From Phycisphaeraceae bacterium (GTDB lineage Bacteria > Planctomycetota > Phycisphaerae > Phycisphaerales > UBA1924), in contig BQJQ01000001.1 of NCBI GenBank assembly GCA_021604785.1, positions 1 to 48,127 of the forward strand: a stretch of DNA of 48,127 nucleotides, given 5' to 3'. The notes under the pieces were generated by a model, which did not search any database, was not told where the DNA came from, and worked only from the letters and a program-made list of their open reading frames with translations. Below, piece after piece: positions 15,537 through 23,850 of the stretch (its first letter is position 1; the number at the start of each line of letters is the position of its first letter). The translations under genes and the position numbers were made by a program.

Positions 15537-17105
15537 TCAACGCATGTCATTCTGGATCCGAATCGCCATCTCGCCCCGCGCCACATACACCGGGTGTTCG
15601 CCACAGAACAGCCGCACGAACCCCACGCTCCCGGGCACGGGCGCGTACATCGCGTCGCCGCCCTCAAGCACGTGCACCCCGTTGGGCACACCCGCCGACC
15701 ACCCCGAGATCGCGACGCCTTCCTCCTCGTACATGATCCGCAAGTCCCCCACCGTCACCCACTCGGGCAGCCCCGCGGCCCGGTACTCACGCAAGAGATC
15801 CTGCGAGGGCGAACGGACACACCGCCCGCCGAGCACCCAGGGCAACTCGGGCCGATCGAGCGCCCCCGTGGCGTCGTTCGCGTAGAGCACCCGCCCGCCC
15901 GCGCCCCACGCCTGGCCGCGCACGGGGAGCCGTACGTAGAAGACTCGAAACCCCCCGTCGATCTCGATCGCCGGCAGCTCAACCCGAGCCCCCGGGCGCC
16001 CTTCGATCCCGATCGACACCAGCGACACGCCCTGGGGCAGCGTTGCGAGTGCCAGGTATGTCCGCTGCGGCACGCCCACGCACTGGCGTGTGTCTGCACG
16101 CGATGTTGCTTTGAGCGCCAGCCCCGCCAGCGCGGCGCCCAGGCCCGCGAGCTGTGCCCCGCTGTCGTCCGAAAGTGCGGCGACCCCGATCCCGCCGTAC
16201 ACGAGCCCTGTTCCGATCGCGCTCTTGGCGCGGCGCTGTTCTTCGAGGCTCGTCCACTTCAGATCGCTCGCCAACCGGTTGTAATCTGTGAGCACCGGGA
16301 ATGCTCCGCCCGTGCGCCCGTTCACCGATACGACGACGCCCGCGGAATCGCTGGGCGTCCGCGGCTCGAACGCGGCGACCGACCCGTCCTCGCCCGCCGC
16401 CACTTTCTCCGGCCCGAGCCCGTAGTCGATGATGAACGCCGCGTTGTCCGAGCCGGTGCGGATCCGGGCCGCGAGCCCACCCAGTCCCGGACTGATCGCG
16501 ACCAACGCGCGCAACGACTCCTCCATCTCCGCTCGAAGGCCGAGTCTTCGCTCACCCAAAGCCGCGAGCGCGTGCCCCGGCTCGAAGTCCGACGCGATGA
16601 ACTCGACCTCGTTCTCGGCTGTGCCCTCGACTTCGGCCAGCTCGCGCAGCTGGAACGTCGCCCCGAGCGCCGAGGCCCGCATGTTGCCCCAGTCGCCGTT
16701 CACGCCGTCCACCGTTGCAACCGCCGCAAACGCCGCCGCCTGCTCGAACGGCTCGCCCTTCCACACACGCACGGCCTGATCGCCCAAGAAAAACCGTCCG
16801 AAGTCCGTGCCCGCGTTCACGCCCTGCACGCGCAGCTGGTCATAGGTGTAGTCCGCGGCGCCGTTCGCGGCGGGCATATCCCCCTCGGCGAGCGCCGTCC
16901 AGAGCACCAGCTGGCGATCGAGGAGGTACCGCTTGTCGCTGATTTTTCGGGTCTTCTCCCGCATGGCGATCGAGCGGGCCACGCCGTAGTCACCGTTGTG
17001 CATCGCGCGCAGGATGGCGTCGTCGCTCGGGCGCACACCGCCGGCGCACCCGACGCCCAGCGCCGCGGCACCAACCAGCACCAGCATGACCACCCATCGG
17101 CGCAC
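15537..17105 (-). CDS. Large lipoprotein resembling the COG3014 family
   Basis: A 522-residue predicted lipoprotein with lipobox L-G-V-G-C, Cys20. The N-terminal part is helical and repeat-like (D-Y-G-V-A-R-S-I-A, K-R-Y-L-L-D-R-Q-L, followed by Ala-rich helices). The middle has a hydrophobic Gly/Ala stretch (about 300-345) and the C-terminal part is beta-rich. It resembles the uncharacterised COG3014 lipoproteins often found with LpoB and YcfL. The start is GTG at 17105, with GGAGG five bases ahead, better than any other start. It lies between the second LpoB-like gene and the YcfL-like gene. Confidence 0.72.
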   Translation of the reverse strand: MRRWVVMLVLVGAAALGVGCAGGVRPSDDAILRAMHNGDYGVARSIAMREKTRKISDKRYLLDRQLVLWTALAEGDMPAANGAADYTYDQLRVQGVNAGTDFGRFFLGDQAVRVWKGEPFEQAAAFAAVATVDGVNGDWGNMRASALGATFQLRELAEVEGTAENEVEFIASDFEPGHALAALGERRLGLRAEMEESLRALVAISPGLGGLAARIRTGSDNAAFIIDYGLGPEKVAAGEDGSVAAFEPRTPSDSAGVVVSVNGRTGGAFPVLTDYNRLASDLKWTSLEEQRRAKSAIGTGLVYGGIGVAALSDDSGAQLAGLGAALAGLALKATSRADTRQCVGVPQRTYLALATLPQGVSLVSIGIEGRPGARVELPAIEIDGGFRVFYVRLPVRGQAWGAGGRVLYANDATGALDRPELPWVLGGRCVRSPSQDLLREYRAAGLPEWVTVGDLRIMYEEEGVAISGWSAGVPNGVHVLEGGDAMYAPVPGSVGFVRLFCGEHPVYVARGEMAIRIQNDMR

Positions 17106-17116
17106 AATAACCTCCG

Positions 17117-17722
17117 TCAGTCCAGCAGCAGCCCGCGCGCCTGGCGCGCGAAGCTCGTCTCGCCCGACCAGACCACCCGCCCGGTGGCGAGGTCCGTAAT
17201 CTGTGCGTCCACCACGAACACATCCTTGCGCGCATCGGCCACGCCACCGGCGACCGCTGCAGCCCGCTGGATCGACCGGAACGCGACGTTGAACAGGTGC
17301 GTGTCCGCGGGAAGGTCGTACGGGTCCGCACTCGATCCAGGGAGCACGTACCTCCGGAACAGCATGCGTTTCTCGGGCGTCAGGTGCACAAAGACGTTCG
17401 TCGCCTCGAACGCCGCCCGCACCTCGGGGTCGTACAGGATCATGCTCACGACACCCCACCGGTCTGCCTCGGGCAGACGCTCGCTGGAGAGGTTCACGGC
17501 GTCGCCCGCCATGATCACGAACGGCTGAGAGTCCCGCGACCGCCCGGCGAGCAGCTCGGCCGCCAGAAGCTCGCGGCGCAGCTCGCCCGCGCTGAACTCG
17601 ACATCCGAGACCGTGAACCGCGTGGACCCGGTCCGCTGCTTCGTCGCGCACCCGCCCGCGAGCGCACCCGCCAGCACGCACACGGCGCCCACCCGCAGGA
17701 TGTCCCGAGCCCGTGCGCGCAT
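17117..17722 (-). CDS. LpoB-like lipoprotein (copy 2)
   Basis: A 201-residue predicted lipoprotein with lipobox L-A-G-G-C, Cys25. The C-terminal strand pattern V-F-V-V-D-A-Q-I-T-D-L-A-T-G-R-V-V-W-S-G-E-T matches the LpoB end ('..L.D..tG.ivWsde'). LpoB proteins sit in the outer membrane and reach through the wall to activate a class A penicillin-binding protein. It starts 14 bases after the first LpoB-like gene stops. Its divergence from copy 1 suggests a distinct role rather than a recent duplicate. Confidence 0.75.
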   Translation of the reverse strand: MRARARDILRVGAVCVLAGALAGGCATKQRTGSTRFTVSDVEFSAGELRRELLAAELLAGRSRDSQPFVIMAGDAVNLSSERLPEADRWGVVSMILYDPEVRAAFEATNVFVHLTPEKRMLFRRYVLPGSSADPYDLPADTHLFNVAFRSIQRAAAVAGGVADARKDVFVVDAQITDLATGRVVWSGETSFARQARGLLLD

Positions 17723-17736
17723 CGCCGCCCTTTCGG

Positions 17737-18366
17737 TTACCGCGCTTCCTTGGACCTGATCTGATCCGAATAGATCACCCGCCCGTCGGTCGCCCGCACG
17801 AGGGTGATGTCGAAGACGTAGAGGCTGACCTCGCCGCGCCCGCGGGAGATCTCGCCCATCTCTCCGTTGAGCAGGAAGACGTCGCTCGCCGGGAAGATCC
17901 CCTCGGGCGTGTTCATGGACGCGCCGGACCAACCGGGCCCGTCGGACGTGAACCGGTCCTGCCAGTCACGCACGCGCGCCGGGTCGTTGTAGACCACCGC
18001 GTGCCGGCGCATCACCGGCGAGTTCGTGATGTCGTGCGAGATCATTTGCTGCACCGTGCGGAAGTCGCTCGAGGGCGTCTTCGTCCGGTTCTCGATCTCG
18101 CCCAGATACATCACCGCCTCGCGGTCGCGGTTCGCGATCTCCGGGATCGACGTGATCCGCGCGGGCAGCGACTGGGCGACCTGGTCGGCGAACTCGACGA
18201 GCGTCACCGAGCTGACCTCGCGGCCGTACCGGTCCGCGGCGGTCGATTCGCTGGTGCCAATCCGTCCGCCGGAGTCCCCGTACACCGTCTTGGGGTTCGA
18301 CGAGCACCCCGCCAAGAGGAGCGCCCCTGACAGCCCGGCCAAGACCCTCAATCCTCGCGTCTTCAT
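17737..18366 (-). CDS. LpoB-like lipoprotein (copy 1)
   Basis: A 209-residue predicted lipoprotein with lipobox L-L-A-G-C, Cys21. It has the LpoB-type core: V-M-Y-L-G-E-I-E-N-R-T, a conserved D-I-T-N-S-P, and the end Y-V-F-D-I-T-L-V-R-A-T-D-G-R-V-I-Y-S-D-Q. It heads the four-lipoprotein operon and has GGAGGG upstream of ATG 18366. No penicillin-binding protein is in the window, so its partner is elsewhere. LpoB homology is by pattern and moderately sure. Confidence 0.82.
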   Translation of the reverse strand: MKTRGLRVLAGLSGALLLAGCSSNPKTVYGDSGGRIGTSESTAADRYGREVSSVTLVEFADQVAQSLPARITSIPEIANRDREAVMYLGEIENRTKTPSSDFRTVQQMISHDITNSPVMRRHAVVYNDPARVRDWQDRFTSDGPGWSGASMNTPEGIFPASDVFLLNGEMGEISRGRGEVSLYVFDITLVRATDGRVIYSDQIRSKEAR

Positions 18367-18521
18367 GGTGGATCCCTCCTCAAGAGCGTGCCCTCGCGGG
18401 CGATGAGTTCCAGAACGCCGCCGGAGCGGCGGCACAGCACGATATGCCCGGTTAGGGCTCACCATACATACGAGACCGGCCCCCGCGCGTCGCGTCCTGA
18501 CAGAAAAATCCTCACCGGCCC

Positions 18522-19499
18522 TCAGTCGCCGGCCGGATCGACCAGCCGGACCCCGCCCAGGCGTCCTCCCGCCCGTGATGCGGCTTCGTTCCCCCGCAGG
18601 CGGGCGATCGTTGCGACCGCGTCGGCGATCCACCCTTCGGGCGCAATAACGGCGACCGCCCCCCCGCTTGGCGCGGGGATCGCCGTCGCCGGCTCGATGA
18701 CGTGAGACGCGGGGACGCCGTCGATCTCGACGTACCGGTACGCATCCCCGCTCGTCGCGACCGCTTCGTTCGCAAGCACGAGCGTTGCCCCGGGCGCCAC
18801 CCCGTTCGAGACGCGGACCGACCATCCATGGGCGCCCGGCGGCGGGCTCCCCACGACCAGATCGCCGCCGATCTCGACCAGCGCGGTCTCGAACCCCGCG
18901 TGCCACAGCTCGGCGAGTGCGAGATCCGCCGCGAGCCCCTTCCCGATGCCGCCGAAGTCCAGGCGCATGCCTTCGCGGGCCAAACGCACCCGGCCAGCGT
19001 CGGCATCGACTTGCAGCAGGCTCATCCCGACACGCTGTTGCGCCGTAGCGAGTTGCTCGCGTGTCGGGGCAACACCTGTCTCTTTCGATCGGCGCCACAG
19101 CACCGTCACGGCGCCGATCGTGATATCGAACGCGCCGTCGGACGCCTCCCACGCGTCGCGCGACCGCAGCACCGCTTCGATCAGCAGGGGGCTCGCCTCG
19201 TGCCAGACCCCCGGCGGGCGACCTGCGAGCACCATGCTCTCGCTGTTCGGGTCGTAGTCGCTCATCGCCCGATCGCACCGGTCGATCACCTCGAACGCAC
19301 GCCGCACCGCGTCGATCGGCTCCTCGGGTGCATAGACAACAATCCGCGCCCGGCTGCCCATCACGACCCTTGCGTATTCAAAGCGTTCGCCGGTACGCTC
19401 CACCCGCGAGCTATTCGGGTGTGTTCCGACGCACCCGCCCGCCGAGAGGAGAGCGAAGACTGTGATCACCACGGCAGCGAGATGGGTCGTGGTCCTCAT
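18522..19499 (-). CDS. ApbE-like FAD:protein FMN transferase, lipoprotein
   Basis: A 325-residue lipoprotein (lipobox S-A-G-G-C, Cys23) of the ApbE family. These enzymes attach FMN through a phosphoester to Thr or Ser of exported proteins such as NqrB/C and RnfG, using FAD. The signatures M-S-D-Y-D-P-N-S-E, D-F-G-G-I-G-K-G-L-A-A-D and G-G-D-L are present. The usual C-terminal T-H-(I/V)-I-D-P appears as S-H-V-I-E-P, a mild variant. The start at 19499 (or the ATG at 19505) overlaps the first 38-44 bases of the divergent FGE-like gene. No flavin-bearing target protein is nearby. Confidence 0.88.
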   Translation of the reverse strand: MRTTTHLAAVVITVFALLSAGGCVGTHPNSSRVERTGERFEYARVVMGSRARIVVYAPEEPIDAVRRAFEVIDRCDRAMSDYDPNSESMVLAGRPPGVWHEASPLLIEAVLRSRDAWEASDGAFDITIGAVTVLWRRSKETGVAPTREQLATAQQRVGMSLLQVDADAGRVRLAREGMRLDFGGIGKGLAADLALAELWHAGFETALVEIGGDLVVGSPPPGAHGWSVRVSNGVAPGATLVLANEAVATSGDAYRYVEIDGVPASHVIEPATAIPAPSGGAVAVIAPEGWIADAVATIARLRGNEAASRAGGRLGGVRLVDPAGD

Positions 19500-20277
19500 G
19501 CTCATCGCCGTCACCATAGCCCACGGCGAGGAGCCGCCCGCCGAGCAGGACGCGGTCGACTCCGGCCCGGAATCCGCCACGGTCGCGGTGCGCACCGTTC
19601 GTATACCGGGAACGGTCGAGGAATTTGAGCTGGTGGAAATTCCCTCCGACTCGGACGGCGACCTCTGGGTCGCCCGCACCGAGGTGGCGTGGGAGCTCTA
19701 TGACATCTATCTCTATGCGCTCGATGTGCCCGAAGGCGAGGCGGACGCGGACGCCGTCTCGCGACCGAGCAAGCCGTACGTCCCGCCGGACCGGGGGATG
19801 GGGCACGCCGGGTACCCGGCGATCGGGATGACACGCCAGGCGGCGCAATCTTTTTGCGACTGGCTTGAGGTCCGCACGGGGCTCGCGGCACGCTTGCCCA
19901 CGCCCGCGGAGTTCACGCGGTTTGCTGCGGTCGACGTAACTACTTCTCTTGAGGATCTTGCCTGGACCAACGCGACGAGCGAACGCACAACGCACCCCAC
20001 GGGAAGGCTCGCCCCGAATGCGCTCGGGCTGTATGACACGATCGGCAACGTCGCCGAGTGGGTGATGACCGAGGGCAAGCCCGTGGCGATGGGCGGCAGT
20101 TACCTGGACGATCCCGAGTCATGCACACCCCAGGCCGCGCAACGCCAGCTCCGAGCCTGGAATCAGTCCGACCCGCAGATCCCCAAGAGCCGCTGGTGGC
20201 TCGCCGACTGCTCGTGGGTTGGATTCCGGTTCGTGGTCGAAGAAGCCGCCGACACCGAGGAGCACGCAGATGAATGA
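19462..20277 (+). CDS. FGE/SUMF1-family exported protein
   Basis: A 271-residue secreted protein with a signal peptide (about 1-22) followed by a formylglycine-generating-enzyme-type domain: R-T-E-V-A-W-E-L-Y, the A-R-L-P-T-P-A-E-F segment, N-A-L-G-L-Y-D-T-I-G-N-V-A-E-W, then G-G-S-Y and the terminal W-V-G-F-R-F. True FGE converts a sulfatase Cys to formylglycine; many relatives lack that activity. The Cys after G-G-S-Y-L-D-D is kept, but no sulfatase is adjacent, so the reaction is uncertain. GTG 19462 has AGGAGAG upstream. Its stop overlaps the next gene by eight bases. Confidence 0.8.
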   Translation: MITTAARWVVVLMLIAVTIAHGEEPPAEQDAVDSGPESATVAVRTVRIPGTVEEFELVEIPSDSDGDLWVARTEVAWELYDIYLYALDVPEGEADADAVSRPSKPYVPPDRGMGHAGYPAIGMTRQAAQSFCDWLEVRTGLAARLPTPAEFTRFAAVDVTTSLEDLAWTNATSERTTHPTGRLAPNALGLYDTIGNVAEWVMTEGKPVAMGGSYLDDPESCTPQAAQRQLRAWNQSDPQIPKSRWWLADCSWVGFRFVVEEAADTEEHADE

Positions 20278-21589
20278 ACAGTGGACGAGGCGTGAGTTTG
20301 TGAAGACCGCCGCGGCCCTCGGTGCTGCCAGCGCGATCGCGACGCCCGCGTGGGCGCGCGCGGGGCGGAGTGCGAGCGAGCTGCGCGTGGGCGTGATCGG
20401 GTGCGGCGGGCGCGGGACGGGCGCGGCCCTGCAAGCCTTGAACGCCGACCCGGGCGCCGTGCTGTGGTCGATGGGCGATCTGTTCCCCGAGAAGATGCAG
20501 CCGTGCCTGGAGTACGTCCAGAGCGAGCTCCGCGGGATCGCCGAGGAGCGTGGAACAACCGCCGGCGCGCACAAGATCAACGTGCCAGACGAACGTCGGT
20601 TTTCCGGGTTCGACGCGTTCGAGCGCGTGATGGCGTCCGGGGTCGATGTCGTCTTGCTGACCACGCCGCCCGCGTTCCGTCCGCAGCACCTCGCGGCGGC
20701 GGTCGATGCGGGCAAGCACGTGTTCTGCGAGAAGCCGGTCGCGGTCGATGCACCGGGGGTGCGTTCGGTTCTCGAGTCGGCGAGGCGGGCGCGCGAGAAG
20801 AAGCTCTCCCTTATGAGCGGGTTCTGCTGGCGCTACCAGGACCAGGTCCGCGAGACCTTTGCGCAGCTGCACGCGGGCGCGATCGGCGAGCTGCACACGG
20901 TCCAGTCCACGTACAACACGACCGGGTGGGTGCCCGCCAAGGCACGCCAGGACGGGTGGTCGGACGCCGAGTTCCAGGCGCGCAACTGGCAGTACTTCCA
21001 TCCGCTCTCGGGCGACCACGTCGTCGAGCAGGCGGTGCACGCGATCGACTGGATCGGATGGGCGATGCGCGACGCCGCGCCCGAGCGGTGCTTTGCTGTC
21101 GGCGGGCGCCAGACACGCCCAGACGTGCCCGAGACCGGCAACGTGTACGACCATTTCTCGATCACGTACGAGTACCCCCGCGGCGTGCGGGCGTATCACA
21201 CGTGCCGACACTGGCCCAACACGCCCTCGGACAACTCGATGTACGCGCTCGGCGCGCGCGGCTCTTGCACCATGAAGCCATGGACCAATGAGCACGTAAT
21301 TGCGGGCAACGCCGCCTGGCGGGGCTCGGCGCCCGGGAACGACATGTACCAGCGCGAGCATGACGTGCTCTTTGGCGCGATCCGTTTGGGCGAGCCCGTC
21401 AACGACGGCGTCCCGATGGCCCACTCCACGCTGCTCGCGATCATGGGGCGCATGGCGGCGTACACGGGTGCCGTCGTCACGTGGGACCAGGCAATGAACT
21501 CGGCGGAAGATCTGAACCCGAACGCTTGGACAATGGGCGACCGCCCCACGCCCGAGCTCGCGGTCCCCGGGAAGACGAGGTTTTCCTGA
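20270..21589 (+). CDS. Tat-exported Gfo/Idh/MocA-family oxidoreductase (copy 1)
   Basis: A 439-residue oxidoreductase with a Tat signal, T-R-R-E-F-V-K-T, at the N-terminus. The Rossmann fold opens V-G-V-I-G-C-G-G-R-G-T-G. The family E-K-P motif is in H-V-F-C-E-K-P-V-A, and a catalytic-region H-A-I-D-W-I-G-W follows. These enzymes oxidise or reduce sugars and inositols, commonly using tightly bound NAD(P) folded before Tat export. It overlaps the FGE-like gene by eight bases and the next gene by one (TGATG), so the cluster is tightly coupled. Confidence 0.92.
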   Translation: MNEQWTRREFVKTAAALGAASAIATPAWARAGRSASELRVGVIGCGGRGTGAALQALNADPGAVLWSMGDLFPEKMQPCLEYVQSELRGIAEERGTTAGAHKINVPDERRFSGFDAFERVMASGVDVVLLTTPPAFRPQHLAAAVDAGKHVFCEKPVAVDAPGVRSVLESARRAREKKLSLMSGFCWRYQDQVRETFAQLHAGAIGELHTVQSTYNTTGWVPAKARQDGWSDAEFQARNWQYFHPLSGDHVVEQAVHAIDWIGWAMRDAAPERCFAVGGRQTRPDVPETGNVYDHFSITYEYPRGVRAYHTCRHWPNTPSDNSMYALGARGSCTMKPWTNEHVIAGNAAWRGSAPGNDMYQREHDVLFGAIRLGEPVNDGVPMAHSTLLAIMGRMAAYTGAVVTWDQAMNSAEDLNPNAWTMGDRPTPELAVPGKTRFS

Positions 21590-22530
21590 TGGATCGGCGT
21601 CGTTTTATCGCGAGCGCCGCGGCGTTGGGCGCGATGTCCGCCATCGGAGCGCGGGCTCCTGTATACGCGGGCATGAGGCGCGCGCGCCGCGTGCGGTATC
21701 AGAAGGCTCTGAAGATCGGCATGATTTCGGGTGGCGAGACGCTCGCGGAGAAGTTTGCCATAGCGAGCAAGGCGGGGTTTGCGGGCGTCGAGCTGGACTC
21801 ACCCTCGGGCCTCGCGGCGGACGAAGTGATCGACGCCCGGAACCAGACCGGGATGGCTGTGCCGGGCGTCGTCGATTCGGTGCACTGGGCCAAGCCGCTG
21901 AACCACCCGGACGAAGCGGTGCGCGAAGAGGGGCTCGCGGGGCTTGAGCGCGCGATCCGGGATTGTGCCGCATGGACGACGCCGGCGAGCGTCGAGGATC
22001 CCGATCGCACGGTGCTGCTCGTGCCCGCGGTGGTGAGCGCAGACATGCCCTACGCGGATGCGAGGCGGCTGTCGATCGAGGGGATCGCGACGGTTTTGCC
22101 GCTGGCGCGTAAGCTGGGGATCAAGATCGCGATCGAGAACGTGTGGAATGGGTTTCTGCTGAGCCCGCTCGAAGCGGCGGCGTACGTGGATGAGTTGAAC
22201 GACCTCGCGGGCGCGCGCACGTGCGGGTGGTACTTTGATGTCGGGAACATCTGGCGTCTCGGGTGGCCTGCGCACTGGATCGACGCGTTGGACGATCGGA
22301 TCTTTCGGCTGGATATCAAGGGGTACTCGCGCACCAAGGCGGATAAAGAAGGCCGGTGGGCCGGGTTCGGGGTGGAGATCGATGAGGGTGACCTGGACTG
22401 GGGCGCCGTGCGCACGGCGCTCATGCGGATCGGGTACACGGGGTGGGCGACCGCCGAGGTGCGTGGCGGGGACCTGACGCGGCTCGAAGACATCAGCGCC
22501 CGCATGGGGCGCGTGCTCGGAACGGGATGA
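21589..22530 (+). CDS. Tat-exported sugar phosphate isomerase/epimerase-fold protein
   Basis: A 313-residue TIM-barrel protein of the xylose isomerase-like/AP endonuclease 2 superfamily. The N-terminus, M-D-R-R-R-F-I-A-S, is a Tat-type signal. The barrel shows I-A-I-E-N-V-W-N-G-F and, later, W-Y-F-D-V-G-N and D-I-K-G-Y segments that carry metal ligands in this family. Members catalyse sugar isomerisation, epimerisation, or 3-keto-glycoside cleavage steps. Its ATG lies within the stop of the oxidoreductase gene, so the two are probably made together and may act in sequence. Confidence 0.88.
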   Translation: MDRRRFIASAAALGAMSAIGARAPVYAGMRRARRVRYQKALKIGMISGGETLAEKFAIASKAGFAGVELDSPSGLAADEVIDARNQTGMAVPGVVDSVHWAKPLNHPDEAVREEGLAGLERAIRDCAAWTTPASVEDPDRTVLLVPAVVSADMPYADARRLSIEGIATVLPLARKLGIKIAIENVWNGFLLSPLEAAAYVDELNDLAGARTCGWYFDVGNIWRLGWPAHWIDALDDRIFRLDIKGYSRTKADKEGRWAGFGVEIDEGDLDWGAVRTALMRIGYTGWATAEVRGGDLTRLEDISARMGRVLGTG

Positions 22531-22559
22531 CGCAGGCTGACACGCAGGGGAGGGACTCG

Positions 22560-23837
22560 ATGACCGACATGACACGACGCGACGTGATCCGGACAGGGCT
22601 CGCCCTTACCGCGGGGGCGATTGTGACGCCGGCCTTTGCGTCCAGGCTCTCGGGATCGAATGACGATCGGATCCGCGTGGGCGTGATCGGGTGCGGCGGC
22701 CGTGGGACGGGCGCGGCGGTGAATGCGCTCGAGGCGCACCCCAGCACCACCATTGTCGCGATGGCCGACCTGTTCCAAGACCGCCTCGACAGCAGCCATC
22801 GGCACCTGGCCGACGAGGAGGAGTTTCGGGGGCGTGTGGATGTGCCGGCGGATCGCAGGTTCGTGGGGTTCGACGCGTACGAGCGTCTGCTCGCGCTTGC
22901 GGATGTGCAGTACGTCGTGCTGGCGACGCCGCCCCACTTCAGGCCGATCCACTTCGACGCCGCGGTGCGCGCGGGCAAGCACGTCTTCATGGAGAAGCCG
23001 GTCGCGACCGATCCCGCGGGCATCCGCAAGGTGATCGCGGCGGCCGAGGAGGCCGACGCGCGCACGCTGTCGGTCGTCGCTGGCACGCAGCGGCGGCATC
23101 AGGACAACTACCTCGAACTCATGGAACGGCTTGAGAACGGCGCGATCGGTGAGCCCGTCAGCGCCCGGTGCTTTTGGAACCAGGGCGGGCTGTGGGTCCA
23201 CGAGCGCACGCCAGAGTATTCGGACATGGAATGGCAGTGCCGCAACTGGCTGTACTTCTGCTGGCTTTCGGGCGATCACATCTGCGAGCAGCATGTGCAC
23301 AACCTGGACGCCGTCAACTGGGTGATGGGCGGGCACCCGACCAAGTGCGTCGGCATGGGCGGGCGGCAGGTGCGGCGGGACGCGAAGTACGGCAACATCT
23401 TCGATCATTTCGCGATCGACTACGAGTATGCGAACGGCGCGCACCTGACGAGCATGTGCCGGCAGACCGACGGGTGCCAGTCGCACGTCGCCGAGCACGT
23501 GCAGGGCACCAAGGGAACGTCCACGAGCTGGCACGGGTATTCCAAGATCGAGGGTGCCACGAGCTGGGAAACCCACGGGTCGGCGAACCCGTACGTGACG
23601 GAGCACGCGGCGCTCGTCGCGTCGATCCGGGGCGAGCGCCCGCGTTTGAACGAAGCGAAGCGGGTGGCGGAGAGCACGCTGACGGCGATCATGGGGCGGA
23701 TGAGCGCCTACACGGGGCAGGAGGTCACGTGGGAGCAGGCGATGGGATCCGTGCTGGACCTGTCGCCGACGTCGTATTCGTTCGGCCCGAACCCGACGGG
23801 CCCGGTGCCGACGCCGGGACGCACGCCGCTGATCTGA
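22560..23837 (+). CDS. Tat-exported Gfo/Idh/MocA-family oxidoreductase (copy 2)
   Basis: A 425-residue oxidoreductase like the one at 20270 (V-G-V-I-G-C-G-G-R-G-T-G, E-K-P in H-V-F-M-E-K-P-V-A, H-N-L-D-A-V-N-W-V) with a Tat signal (T-R-R-D-V-I-R-T-G). The chosen start 22560 has GGGAGGG upstream. An ATG at 22527 would overlap the previous stop (ATGA) and add 11 residues. The two copies share their layout but differ enough to have separate substrates. Confidence 0.92.
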   Translation: MTDMTRRDVIRTGLALTAGAIVTPAFASRLSGSNDDRIRVGVIGCGGRGTGAAVNALEAHPSTTIVAMADLFQDRLDSSHRHLADEEEFRGRVDVPADRRFVGFDAYERLLALADVQYVVLATPPHFRPIHFDAAVRAGKHVFMEKPVATDPAGIRKVIAAAEEADARTLSVVAGTQRRHQDNYLELMERLENGAIGEPVSARCFWNQGGLWVHERTPEYSDMEWQCRNWLYFCWLSGDHICEQHVHNLDAVNWVMGGHPTKCVGMGGRQVRRDAKYGNIFDHFAIDYEYANGAHLTSMCRQTDGCQSHVAEHVQGTKGTSTSWHGYSKIEGATSWETHGSANPYVTEHAALVASIRGERPRLNEAKRVAESTLTAIMGRMSAYTGQEVTWEQAMGSVLDLSPTSYSFGPNPTGPVPTPGRTPLI

Positions 23838-23850
23838 GGAGGGTAACGCG

